A stretch of 64,000 bases of DNA from AP-15 sp963772965 (GTDB lineage Bacteria > Pseudomonadota > Alphaproteobacteria > ATCC43930 > CGMCC-115725): positions 256,145-320,144 of the forward strand of contig CAVYZU010000007.1 of the NCBI GenBank assembly GCA_963772965.1. Direction: 5' to 3'. Both the position numbers and the translations under genes were made by a program. Below, in pieces: positions 54,878-64,000 of this stretch. Numbering within the stretch: position 1 is the stretch's first letter; each line of letters starts with the position of its first letter. Below the pieces are notes generated by a model, which did no database searches, had not been told where the DNA came from, and worked only from the letters and a program-made list of their open reading frames with translations.

Positions 54878-56893
54878 TTGTTTACGAAAATCCTAATCGC
54901 CAATCGCGGCGAAATCGCCTGTCGCATCGCTCGCACCGCGCGGCGGATGGCAATCGCGACGGTGGCGGTTTATTCGGAGGCCGATCGGGGCGCATTGCAC
55001 GTCGAACTCGCTGACGAGGCGTGGCCAATCGGGCCGGCGCCGCCTCGCGAAAGCTATCTCAATATCGAGGCAATCATCGATGCGGCGCGCGCCAGCGGCG
55101 CGCAAGCGGTGCATCCAGGCTATGGTTTTTTATCCGAAAATTCGAATTTTGCCGAAGCGTGCGAGCAGGCGGGGCTGGTTTTTATCGGCCCGCCGGCCGC
55201 GGCAATGCGCGCGATGGGCGCAAAGGCGGCAGCAAAATCCTTGATGGTGCGTGCCGGGGTGCCTGTTGTCCCAGGTTATCACGGCGAGGATCAGGCTGCC
55301 GATCGTCTCGCCGAGGAAGCCCAGCGAATTGGGTTTCCGGTGTTGATTAAAGCGTCTGCCGGCGGTGGCGGCCGCGGCATGCGGATCGTCGCGAAGCCCG
55401 ACGATTTTATTTCGGCGCTGGTTTCGGCGCGGCGGGAGGCGGCGAGCGCTTTTGGTGACGACCAAATTCTGCTCGAGAATTATCTCGACCGGCCGCGCCA
55501 TATCGAAGTGCAAGTCTTTGCCGACAAGCACGGAAATGTCGTCCACATTTTTGATCGCGATTGCTCGATCCAACGCCGCCATCAAAAGGTGATCGAGGAA
55601 GCACCAGCCCCCGGTCTCGACCAAAAAATGCGGGGAGCGATGGGCAAGGCTGCGGTCGCGGCTGCGCGCGCGGTCGGTTACGTCGGCGCCGGCACGGTCG
55701 AATTCATCGTGCCCAGAGGTTCGTCGGGGGCTTTTTACTTCATTGAGATGAACACGCGGCTGCAGGTTGAACATGCCGTAACCGAAGCGATCACCGGCCT
55801 CGATCTTGTCGAATGGCAGTTGCGTGTCGCGGCCGGCCAGCATTTGCCATTGCGGCAGCATGATCTGTCGATCAACGGCCACGCGATCGAGGCCCGACTT
55901 TACGCCGAAGACCCCGAACGTCAATTCCTGCCGCAGACCGGCACCATTCAAAGGCTCTACCTGCCGCCTCCCGAAATTGCCCGGGTGGATACTGGCGTGC
56001 GGCAGGGAGACCTCGTGACCCCGTTCTACGACCCGATGATCGCCAAGATCATTGTCAGCGGAGAGGACCGAGAAACCGCGATTGGTCGATTGCGGACAGC
56101 GCTCACTGAGACAGCGGTTGTTGGCCTGCGGACAAATCTCGAATTCCTGGGACGCGTAGCGGTTCATCCGGATTTCGCTGAAGCCGCCCTCGACACCGGG
56201 TTTATCGAGCAGCACCAAGCCGACCTGCTGTCTCAGCAACGGGCGGTTCCCCAAGAGGCGCTCGCCGCGGCGGTTATCGATCGCCTCTCGACGCGCCAGG
56301 CGGTTGCCGATGCTGTTTTATCTTCTTCAGCTGATCCGTTCTGCCCCTGGGCGAGAACCGATGGTTGGCGCCTCGGCGGCCGAGCCGATCAGGACGTCAC
56401 GTTGCGTTGCGGCAGTGAAGAGCACAGCATCGCCGCCACTGCCACCGGCGGAGAATGGGTGCTGCGTTTTGGCGATCGACAGGCGGTGGTCGCCGGTGAG
56501 ATAGGACCAAATGGCTTTCTTCATTTGACCTGCGAGGGTGTTAGAAGGCGTATGCGCGTCCTCAGTTACGGAACCTCAGTCGCGGTTTTTACCGACGGAC
56601 AAAGCTGGCATTTCGAAGAAGTCGATCGCTTGGCCGCTGCCTCGGACGAAGATCCGACGGCGGGAAAACTGACCGCGCCGATGCCTGGCCGTGTAACGCG
56701 GTTATTGGTCGAAGTGGGCACTAAAGTGCGACGCGGCGAGCCGCTGATGGCAATCGAGGCGATGAAGATGGAGCACACGATCACTGCACCTAGGGATGGT
56801 ATCGTCGCGGCGGTGCGGTTTGCGATCGGCGAACTCGTGGAGGAGGGGGCGGAACTGATCGTGCTGGCGGCGTCCGAGCCTGAGCGCCCCTGA
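54878..56893 (+). CDS. Acyl-CoA carboxylase alpha subunit (biotin carboxylase plus BCCP)
   Basis: 671 residues from the TTG at 54878 (MFTKILIANRGEIACRI in family order); no better ATG exists. Residues about 1-445 are biotin carboxylase with ATP-grasp KASAGGGGRGMRIV, GDDQILLENYLDRPRHIEVQ and RDCSIQRRHQKVIEEAPAP. The C-terminal BCCP has the biotinyl-Lys motif EAMKMEHTI. This is the single-chain form of methylcrotonyl-, propionyl- or geranyl-CoA carboxylase alpha, not AccC alone. The carboxyltransferase beta subunit is not in the window, so the substrate is undecided. Confidence 0.85.
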   Translation: MFTKILIANRGEIACRIARTARRMAIATVAVYSEADRGALHVELADEAWPIGPAPPRESYLNIEAIIDAARASGAQAVHPGYGFLSENSNFAEACEQAGLVFIGPPAAAMRAMGAKAAAKSLMVRAGVPVVPGYHGEDQAADRLAEEAQRIGFPVLIKASAGGGGRGMRIVAKPDDFISALVSARREAASAFGDDQILLENYLDRPRHIEVQVFADKHGNVVHIFDRDCSIQRRHQKVIEEAPAPGLDQKMRGAMGKAAVAAARAVGYVGAGTVEFIVPRGSSGAFYFIEMNTRLQVEHAVTEAITGLDLVEWQLRVAAGQHLPLRQHDLSINGHAIEARLYAEDPERQFLPQTGTIQRLYLPPPEIARVDTGVRQGDLVTPFYDPMIAKIIVSGEDRETAIGRLRTALTETAVVGLRTNLEFLGRVAVHPDFAEAALDTGFIEQHQADLLSQQRAVPQEALAAAVIDRLSTRQAVADAVLSSSADPFCPWARTDGWRLGGRADQDVTLRCGSEEHSIAATATGGEWVLRFGDRQAVVAGEIGPNGFLHLTCEGVRRRMRVLSYGTSVAVFTDGQSWHFEEVDRLAAASDEDPTAGKLTAPMPGRVTRLLVEVGTKVRRGEPLMAIEAMKMEHTITAPRDGIVAAVRFAIGELVEEGAELIVLAASEPERP

Positions 56894-56908
56894 ACCGGTG
56901 TTCTGCGG

Positions 56909-57322
56909 ATGGTGCTGCATCTGTTGAAGCTCGCAGTCGGTATTGACGATATCGACCATCTCCGCCGAGTTCGGACAATCCGTGCTGCCGAGCGCGACGG
57001 CGATTGGGTCTACACCCGAAATTGCCCTCGGCGCGCGGCTGAAGTTCTCGACAATGGCTCGATCTATTGGGTGATCCGCGGGCAGATCGCTGTGCGACAG
57101 CGGGTGACCGGATTCCGCCCCGACCACGACGCATCCGGCCGTCGGTACTGCCTGATAGAGGTCGATCCGGTGTTGGTCCCGACCTCTCCTCGCCCTTGCC
57201 GCGCATTTCAAGGCTGGCGGTATTTGCCGGCGGCGGTCGCACCACCCGACCGGGCGCAGGCCGGCGCGCCACCGCCGCCCGAGCAGATGTTAGCGGAGCT
57301 GAGGGGGTTGGGTCTGCTCTGA
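56909..57322 (+). CDS. DUF1489 family protein
   Basis: 137 residues. HLLKLAVGIDDIDHLRRV start and the WVYTRNCPRRAAEVLDNGSIYWVIRG core are the DUF1489 pattern, common in alphaproteobacteria, function unknown. A basic, Arg-rich surface suggests RNA or nucleic-acid contact. It follows the carboxylase by 15 bp and is the last gene before the rRNA operon. Confidence 0.82.
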   Translation: MVLHLLKLAVGIDDIDHLRRVRTIRAAERDGDWVYTRNCPRRAAEVLDNGSIYWVIRGQIAVRQRVTGFRPDHDASGRRYCLIEVDPVLVPTSPRPCRAFQGWRYLPAAVAPPDRAQAGAPPPPEQMLAELRGLGLL

Positions 57323-57843
57323 AGCGTGCGCTCTGAAGCGAGAGATGAAAGAAATGTTGCGGCGGGTCTGGACAAGGACTCCCGAGCTACCTATTTTGGC
57401 GTTCCGCGCTGGCCCATGGCTGTCGCCGGGTTAACGCTGATCGAAGACAATCCGCAAAGTGGTTGGACAGATCGGGTTGACTTGGGGTGGGTGTGGGGGT
57501 TATAAGCGCGGCCCCTTTGGTGGGGCGGGTGTAGCGGGCATCGCAGGGTGCATGGCTGGGCCCGGCGGAGTTGAGGCGAATTTGGCTCGGTGGGCTTTGG
57601 GTTGTGGCGGTTTGGCCATGGCGCCGTTGCTTGGGGCCGGTGTTGTTTGAGATTGTGGAATAAGGGAAGGGATGCGCGGACGGCGGCCGCGCCGGCGTGA
57701 TGCCTGTGTAGAAGCGGGTATCACGCGGGTGGGGCGGCTCTGAAGTTCGCGCATCGATGCGAACGTTTAGAGGCCCTAAGATCGGGCCGGCGGTTTGGAC
57801 ACGTACCCGCTTGGGTATCGTGTCGGGCCGGCGGCTCTGGGTT
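57323..57843 (+). other. rRNA operon upstream and leader region
   Basis: 520 bp with no coding gene. It contains the promoter at 57477-57505, GT-rich tracts downstream of it, and a hairpin GTTCGC...GCGAAC at 57745-57764 within the transcribed leader. No clear FIS site or boxA could be identified by eye. Confidence 0.6.
57477..57505 (+). promoter_or_regulatory. Sigma-70-type rRNA promoter
   Basis: -35 TTGACT (57477-57482), 17-bp spacer, -10 TTATAA (57500-57505) followed by GCGCG, a GC-rich discriminator typical of stringently controlled rRNA promoters. The start of transcription would lie near 57512, about 330 bp before 16S. Confidence 0.72.
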
Positions 57844-59355
<1,512 letters not shown>

Positions 59356-59359
59356 GGAA

Positions 59360-59408
59360 TTCAGGAGCCAGGTGTCAGAAGTCAGGGGTCAGGAAGCAGG
59401 CGTCAGCA
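59360..59408 (+). repeat. Heptamer array R1 in the 16S-tRNA spacer
   Basis: Seven tandem heptamers related to RTCAGGR: TTCAGGA, GCCAGGT, GTCAGAA, GTCAGGG, GTCAGGA, AGCAGGC, GTCAGCA. CAGGTGTCAGA (59369-59379) is exactly complementary to TCTGACACCTG at 59499-59509, giving a local hairpin. 59374-59394 can also pair over 21 nt with R3 at 59946-59966 (one G-U). No gene lies in the 315-bp spacer 59355-59669. Confidence 0.75.
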
Positions 59409-59487
59409 ATGGCGGCCGGGTGACGTTGACGACACCGATCCTGATCTTCCACAAAGCGGGTGTGGTTGCCTAGAACTTGGTTAAGCC

Positions 59488-59512
59488 TGGTTCTGGCATC
59501 TGACACCTGCAA
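59488..59512 (+). repeat. Complementary heptamer segment facing R1
   Basis: The segment TTCTGGCATCTGACACCTG is the reverse complement of part of the R1 array, with 11 exact contiguous pairs. It folds back to R1 over a loop of about 120 nt between 16S and tRNA-Ile. Confidence 0.65.
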
Positions 59513-59669
59513 CAGGCCGCCGTCTGCGCATCCCTTCTCCCGAATGTCGCGCGCTGGTTAAAGCGCGCTCGGATGAGCGCTGTTCCGGATTACCGAAGCC
59601 TAAATAGCGCCAACCCTAAATACCGGCCAACACGAACCGGGTTGGCGGTTGGTTCTCGGCCTCTGGTTA

Positions 59670-59746
59670 GGGCTAGTAGCTCAGCTGGTTAGAGCGCGCG
59701 CTTGATAAGCGTGAGGTCGGAGGTTCAAATCCTCCCTGGCCCACCA
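59670..59746 (+). tRNA. tRNA-Ile(GAT)
   Basis: Acceptor GGGCTAG pairs with CTGGCCC; D-loop GCTCAGCTGGTTAGAGC; anticodon loop TTGATAA with GAT; T-arm GGAGGTTCAAATCCTCC. CCA is encoded. Standard rRNA-operon spacer tRNA. Confidence 0.97.
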
Positions 59747-59810
59747 TTTAGGGATCAGGCCTAGGGGTCAGGATAGTCCTGGTCCTGACGCCGGATGCCT
59801 GGCTCCTGAG
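59747..59810 (+). repeat. Heptamer repeat R2 between the two tRNA genes
   Basis: 66-bp spacer built almost entirely of the same motif: GGGATCAGGC, GGGGTCAGGA and their complements TCCTGGTCCTGAC and GGCTCCTGAG. GTCAGGA (59767-59773) pairs with TCCTGAC (59783-59789), forming a hairpin between the tRNAs. Confidence 0.7.
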
Positions 59811-59812
59811 AC

Positions 59813-59885
59813 GGGGGTGTAGCTCAGTTGGGAGAGCGCCTGCTTTGCAAGCAGGAGGTCATCGGTTCGATCCCGTTCACCTCCA
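59813..59885 (+). tRNA. tRNA-Ala(TGC)
   Basis: Acceptor GGGGGTG pairs with CACCTCC (one G-T), anticodon loop TTTGCAA with TGC, T-loop GGTTCGATCC. After discriminator A the sequence is CTT, so the CCA end is not encoded here, unlike tRNA-Ile; it would be added by CCA transferase. Confidence 0.95.
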
Positions 59886-59941
59886 CTTCCGGCACCTGCA
59901 CTTCAAGCGCTGGGCGCACAGATCGGCGGTTGCGGATTAGG

Positions 59942-59981
59942 GTTTTCCTGATCCCTGACTTCTGACCCCTGATTCCTGTGC
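59942..59981 (+). repeat. Heptamer array R3 in the tRNA-23S spacer
   Basis: Complement-strand heptamers TTCCTGA, TCCCTGA, CTTCTGA, CCCCTGA, TTCCTGT. TCCTGATCCCTGACTTCTGA (59946-59965) is complementary to R1 at 59375-59394 with one wobble, so R1 and R3 could close a long stem enclosing both tRNAs. The spacer 59886-60295 (410 bp) holds no gene. Confidence 0.72.
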
Positions 59982-60817
59982 CAGCGACATTCGGAGAAGA
60001 CCAGGTTTGTTCCGGAGGTCCGGTCACGCCGGGCGGGATGGTCCCGCGCCGGCGATTGGTGTCCGAGCGGTGTTGATTGATCGGGTAAAGCGAATTTGTG
60101 AATGTGACCGAGGCGGACGGCTCTGCGGTGCGGGTTGAGCTCGCCTGCGGAACCGTCCGAAGAAGTGTCTTCATGGAAAGACGCCGCGCCGCGGCGGGAA
60201 CCCGACAAATTGGGCTGGCGGATGCTGCTTGGGGTTTGCCCCTGTGCGTGGCGGGGTTCGGGTGTGGTGGTCCGGCGGCGTGCTCCCGAATCCCTGGATC
60301 GAGCAATGAAAAGGGCATCTGGTGGATGCCTTGGCACTGAGAGGCGATGAAGGACGTGGCACGCTGCGAAAAGCCCGGGGGAGATGCGAGCGATCGTTGA
60401 TCCCGGGATCTCCGAATGGGGCAACCCACCCTGTAAAGGGTATCCTATCTGAATTCATAGGCTGAGGAGGCGAACCCGGCGAACTGAAACATCTCAGTAG
60501 CCGGAGGAAAGGACATCAACCGAGACTCCGCGAGTAGTGGCGAGCGAAAGCGGACCAGGCCAGTGGTCGTTTTGTTTGGTACCGGAAGCGTCTGGAAAGA
60601 CGGGCCAGAGCGGGTGACAGCCCCGTACGGGAAACCGGCAAGCGATCCTTGAGTAAGGCGGGACACGAGCCATCCTGTCTGAAGATGGGGGGACCACCCT
60701 CCAAGCCTAAGTACTCCTCAGTGACCGATAGTGCACCAGTACCGTGAGGGAAAGGTGAAAAGCACCCCGACGAGGGGAGTGAAACAGTTCCTGAAACCGG
60801 ATGCCTACAAGCAGTCG

Positions 60818-60899
60818 GAGGTCCAGGGGTCAGAAATCAGAGATCAGAGGTCGAAGGATAGCTGGTTGCCTCGGATCTCTGACATCTGACTCTGGACTG
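60818..60899 (+). other. Intervening sequence 1 in 23S helix 25
   Basis: Between AAGCAGTCGG and the conserved GCGTACCTTTTGTATAATGG lies about 80 nt extra relative to typical 23S. It is a hairpin of heptamer-type sequence: GTCCAG (60821) with CTGGAC (60892), and TCAGAGATC (60837-60845) with GATCTCTGA (60874-60882). Helix 25 is a classical intervening-sequence site in enteric bacteria. Confidence 0.75.
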
Positions 60900-61394
60900 A
60901 CGGCGTACCTTTTGTATAATGGGTCAGCGAGTTGGTCTTGGCAGCAAGCTTAAGCCGCTAGGCGTAGGCGCAGCGAAAGCGAGTCTGAAGAGGGCGATCC
61001 AGTTGCCGGGATCAGACCCGAAACCGGGTGATCTAGCCATGGGCAGGTTGAAGGTGCGGTAACACGCACTGGAGGACCGAACCCACTACTGTTGCAAAAG
61101 TAGGGGATGACTTGTGGCTAGGGGTGAAAGGCCAATCAAACTCGGAAATAGCTGGTTCTCCGCGAAATCTATTGAGGTAGAGCGTCGACTGTTACCGCCG
61201 GGGGTAGAGCACTGGATGGGCTAGGGGGGCGCGAGCCTTACCAAACCTAACCAAACTCCGAATACCGGCGAGTAGAGATCGGCAGCCAGACGGCGGGTGC
61301 TAAGGTCCGTCGTCGAGAGGGAAACAGCCCAGACCGCCAGCTAAGGTCCCCAAGTCGTGGCTAAGTGGGAAAGGATGTGGGAAGGCCAAGACAA

Positions 61395-61452
<58 letters not shown>

Positions 61453-61514
61453 TAACAGCCGTCCCGCGCCGAAAATGTAACGGGGCTCAAGCCACGCACC
61501 GAAGCTGCGGATTT

Positions 61515-61974
61515 CAGAAGACAGGAATCAGGAATCAGGTATCAGGAAGGATGAGTGCGATGCGAGAGCGGATGCGAGGGGTTCGAGGATCTCGAGGTTT
61601 TCAGGCGGGCTTATCGGGCTGTCGTTGGAGGTTCACAGGGCAAGCCTGGAGTTGCCGCGGATCGAGCAGTTTGCGTTGGCGGACCAGACTCCGCCGGGCG
61701 TCGCAAATCGATCTGCGCCAATATCGCCGAGGGATTTGGCCAAGCAGCAGCTAGTCTGCAGCGGAATATCGGCGCTATGTGACGATGGCGATCGGTCGGC
61801 AGCGACGAGATGCAGGTATGGCTGCTCTACTGCTGTCGATCTGGGCTATATGCGAGGATGTGGCGGACGACGCTGGATCGCCGGCTACGTACGGAGATCA
61901 GCCAGGATGCTGCAAGGTCTCTATGCCAGTTGGCAGCGTTCATCTGATCCCTGATTCCTGATTCCTGTCATCTG
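61515..61974 (+). other. Intervening sequence 2 in 23S helix 45 with decayed S23 ORF
   Basis: Inserted after CACCGAAGCTGCGGATTT and before GTAGCGGAGCGTTC, i.e. the tip of helix 45. The terminal 31-nt inverted repeats 61515-61545 and 61944-61974 are complementary at 29 of 31 positions and consist of the heptamer GGAATCA. The interior encodes a broken four-helix-bundle (S23-type) protein. RNase III cleavage of the stem would split 23S. Confidence 0.85.
61555..61954 (+). pseudogene. 23S rRNA intervening-sequence protein (S23/four-helix bundle), degenerate
   Basis: Family landmarks are spread over different frames: FEDLEVFRRAYRAV from 61582, SLELPRIEQFALADQ at about 61646-61690 in another frame, KSICANIAEGFGQ again in the first frame at about 61703-61741, then VTMAIG-type and LDLGYM/MLQGLYASW segments. 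These are the hallmark segments of the about 120-residue S23 protein. At least three frame changes are needed, so it is a pseudogene. Lies wholly inside 23S. Confidence 0.75.
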
Positions 61975-62548
61975 GAGTGGTAGCGGAGCGTTCCGTAGGC
62001 CGGTGAAGGTGCATCGCGAGATGTGCTGGAGGCATCGGAAGTGCGAATGCTGACATGAGTAGCGTAAATCAGGGTGAGAAACCCTGACGCCGAAAGTCCA
62101 AGGGTTCCTGCGCAAGGTTAATCCGCGCAGGGTTAGCCGGACCCCTAAGGCGAGGGCGAGAGCCGTAGCCGATGGGAAGGGGGTTAATATTCCTCCGCCT
62201 GCCGGAGCGTGACGAAGGCCGAAAATCGTTCTGTCTTATTGGATTGACAGGGCGGTCTGGGACTTCCGGGAAACAGCGCCGGCATTAAAGACCGTACCCG
62301 AAACCGACACTGGTGGACTGGTAGAGCATACCAAGGCGTTTGAGAGAACGGTGTTGAAGGAACTCGGCAAAATGCCCCCGTAACTTCGGGAGAAGGGGGC
62401 CCCGTTTCTGCGCAAGCAGGGGCGGGGGGCACAGAGGAGGGGGTGGCGACTGTTTACTAAAAACACAGGGCTCTGCGAAGTCGCAAGACGACGTATAGGG
62501 TCTGACGCCTGCCCGGTGCCGGAAGGTTAAGAGGAGGGGTGCAAGCTC

Positions 62549-62645
<97 letters not shown>

Positions 62646-62900
62646 CGACTTCCCCGCTGTCTCCAACACCGGCTCAGCGAAATTGAATTCTCCGTGAAGA
62701 TGCGGAGTTCCCGCGGTCAGACGGAAAGACCCCGTGCACCTTTACTACAGCTTTGCAGTGGTGTTAGGGATCGCATGTGTAGGATAGGCGGGAGCCGATG
62801 AAGCCCTGGCGCCAGTTGGGGTGGAGGCAACCTTGAAATACCGCTCTTGTGGTCTCTGGCATCTAACCGCGGCCCGTGACCCGGGTCCGGGACCCTGCAT

Positions 62901-62931
<31 letters not shown>

Positions 62932-63073
62932 CAAAGAGTAACGGAGGCGCGCGATGGTGGGCTCAGGCTGGTCGGAAATCAGCTGTTGAGTGCAATGGCA
63001 CAAGCCCGCCTGACTGCGAGAGCGACGGCTCGAGCAGAGACGAAAGTCGGCCATAGTGATCCGGTGGTCCCGC

Positions 63074-63127
<54 letters not shown>

Positions 63128-63156
63128 GACGCCCAAGAGTCCATATCGACGGCGTC

Positions 63157-63196
<40 letters not shown>

Positions 63197-63197
63197 G

Positions 63198-63241
<44 letters not shown>

Positions 63242-63553
63242 TGAGCTGGGTTTAGAACGTCGTGAGACAGTTCGGTCCCTATCTGCCGTGGGTGTTCGAG
63301 ACTTGCGAGGCGCTCTCCCCAGTACGAGAGGACCGGGAGGGACGCACCTCTGGTGTACCGGTTGTGGCGCCAGCCGCATCGCCGGGTAGCTAAGTGCGGA
63401 CGGGATAACCGCTGAACGCATCTAAGCGGGAAGCCCCCCTCAAAACCAGGTCTCGTTGAGAGCCGTGGAAGACCACCACGTCGATAGGCCGGAGGTGGAA
63501 GCGGAGTAATCCGTGGAGCTGACCGGTACTAATCGCTCGAAACCGCTCGATCC

Positions 63554-63919
63554 TGTATGCTGTTGTTTTGTATTCCAAGATCCGGCCGACCGCCAGCGTG
63601 CAGCGGCAAACGCCAATGGCCACGAGCCTATATGGCTCAATTGTGGGCCAGCAGCGCCCAAGCCACGCGGCATCAAGCCGTAGCGGAGCAGGCTTTTTCC
63701 TCCGATCCCGGCCGCCTGAACTCCTTGGGCGCGCCCGAGAGGGGGCCTAGCAACACATTCACAAATTCCGCCGGTGCAAAAAGACACAAGAACTACAGAC
63801 GAGACAGCGTGGAAGACATCAGCAAAAACGCCGATCTGATCCCTGTCTCCTAAGATCCCTGTCTCCTGATCCCTGTCTCCTGATCCCTGTCTCCTGACCC
63901 CTCCAGGCAGCGGGGGCTG
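63554..63919 (+). other. Long 23S-5S spacer
   Basis: About 366 bp, longer than the usual 50-150 bp, without a gene. It contains AGCC...GGCTTTTT near 63675-63700, a weak hairpin with a T tract, and the 14-bp tandem repeat at 63837-63901. No tRNA is seen. Confidence 0.6.
63837..63901 (+). repeat. Tandem repeat of two heptamers in the 23S-5S spacer
   Basis: GATCCCTGTCTCCT occurs four times (63837, 63853, 63867, 63881), the first pair separated by AA, followed by a partial GACCCCT. Each unit is two heptamers (CCTGTCT and CCTGATC type), the complement-strand form of the RTCAGGR family. No complementary partner is nearby before 5S. Confidence 0.8.
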
Positions 63920-64000
63920 CGACAGCCTGGTGGCCACAGCGAGGGGCCAAACACCCGATCCCATCCAGAACTCGGCCGTGAAAACCCTCAGCGCCGATGG
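63920..64000 (+). rRNA. rrf: 5S ribosomal RNA (3' end outside window)
   Basis: Begins about GACAGCCTGGTGGCC and continues through CACCCGATCCCATCCAGAAC and TCGGCCGTGAAA to CAGCGCCGATGG, the conserved 5S core. The last 35-40 nt are cut by the window edge. Confidence 0.9.

Noticed and set aside
54878..56893. AccC, the biotin carboxylase subunit of acetyl-CoA carboxylase
   Set aside because: The protein also carries a C-terminal BCCP domain and is about 670 residues, so it is an alpha subunit of another acyl-CoA carboxylase.
63837..63901. Tandem 14-bp repeats as a CRISPR array
   Set aside because: Units are contiguous without spacers, far below CRISPR repeat length, and no cas genes are present.

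Overview
The window is a high-GC chromosomal segment of an alphaproteobacterium, probably Rhodospirillales-like. The evidence is an alphaproteobacterial 16S gene, an rRNA operon of the order 16S-tRNA-Ile-tRNA-Ala-23S-5S, a groESL operon with a CIRCE operator, XerC, class II DAHP synthase, ZapE, DUF1489 and DUF6494 proteins. I do not claim a genus.

Layout. 0-11 kb: the end of xerC, two SDRs, stress and PepSY-like proteins, an amidohydrolase/VOC/dehalogenase group (all frameshifted), a long-chain acyl-CoA synthetase, a lipoyl-alpha/beta-hydrolase fusion and release factor 3. 10.9-16.5 kb: a lower-GC island with two PEP-CTERM/exosortase-type (N-acyl amino acid synthase-like) acyltransferases, one PEP-CTERM protein and a 672-residue ThiF(E1)-nitroreductase fusion. 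17-20 kb: two tandem paralogous MFS transporters. 20.3-23.1 kb: class II DAHP synthase and a nicotinate phosphoribosyltransferase, preceded by a leader peptide rich in aromatic codons and an attenuator. 23.2-28.5 kb: a broken Doc toxin with a putative antitoxin, glutathione reductase, nitroreductase, methyltransferase, OafA-type acyltransferase and the stub of a deleted SDR. 28.6-32.2 kb: an M28-like protein, groESL and a strongly structured intergenic transcript candidate. 32-43 kb: hydrolase, DUF192 protein, CPA1 antiporter with a cNMP domain, PEP-mutase-like enzyme, regulator, TPR protein, Nramp transporter, dioxygenase and ZapE. 43-57 kb: mainly housekeeping genes (rmuC, ridA, tadA, rluB, rsmD, fumarylacetoacetase, biotin-dependent carboxylase). 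57.3-64 kb: one rRNA operon.

The rRNA operon is the most unusual part. The 23S gene carries two intervening sequences at the classical helix 25 and helix 45 positions, the second holding a decayed S23 four-helix-bundle ORF. Arrays of a degenerate heptamer (about RTCAGGR, or its complement) occur in the internal spacers, in the arms of both intervening sequences and in the 23S-5S spacer. They are arranged so that they fold into long stems. I saw no such arrays elsewhere in the window.

At least nine genes need a single-base indel to restore their family reading frame, several at homopolymers. One is groL, which is normally essential, so many of these may be sequence errors rather than true pseudogenes. 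Functions are read from motifs and family memory only; no database search was run.
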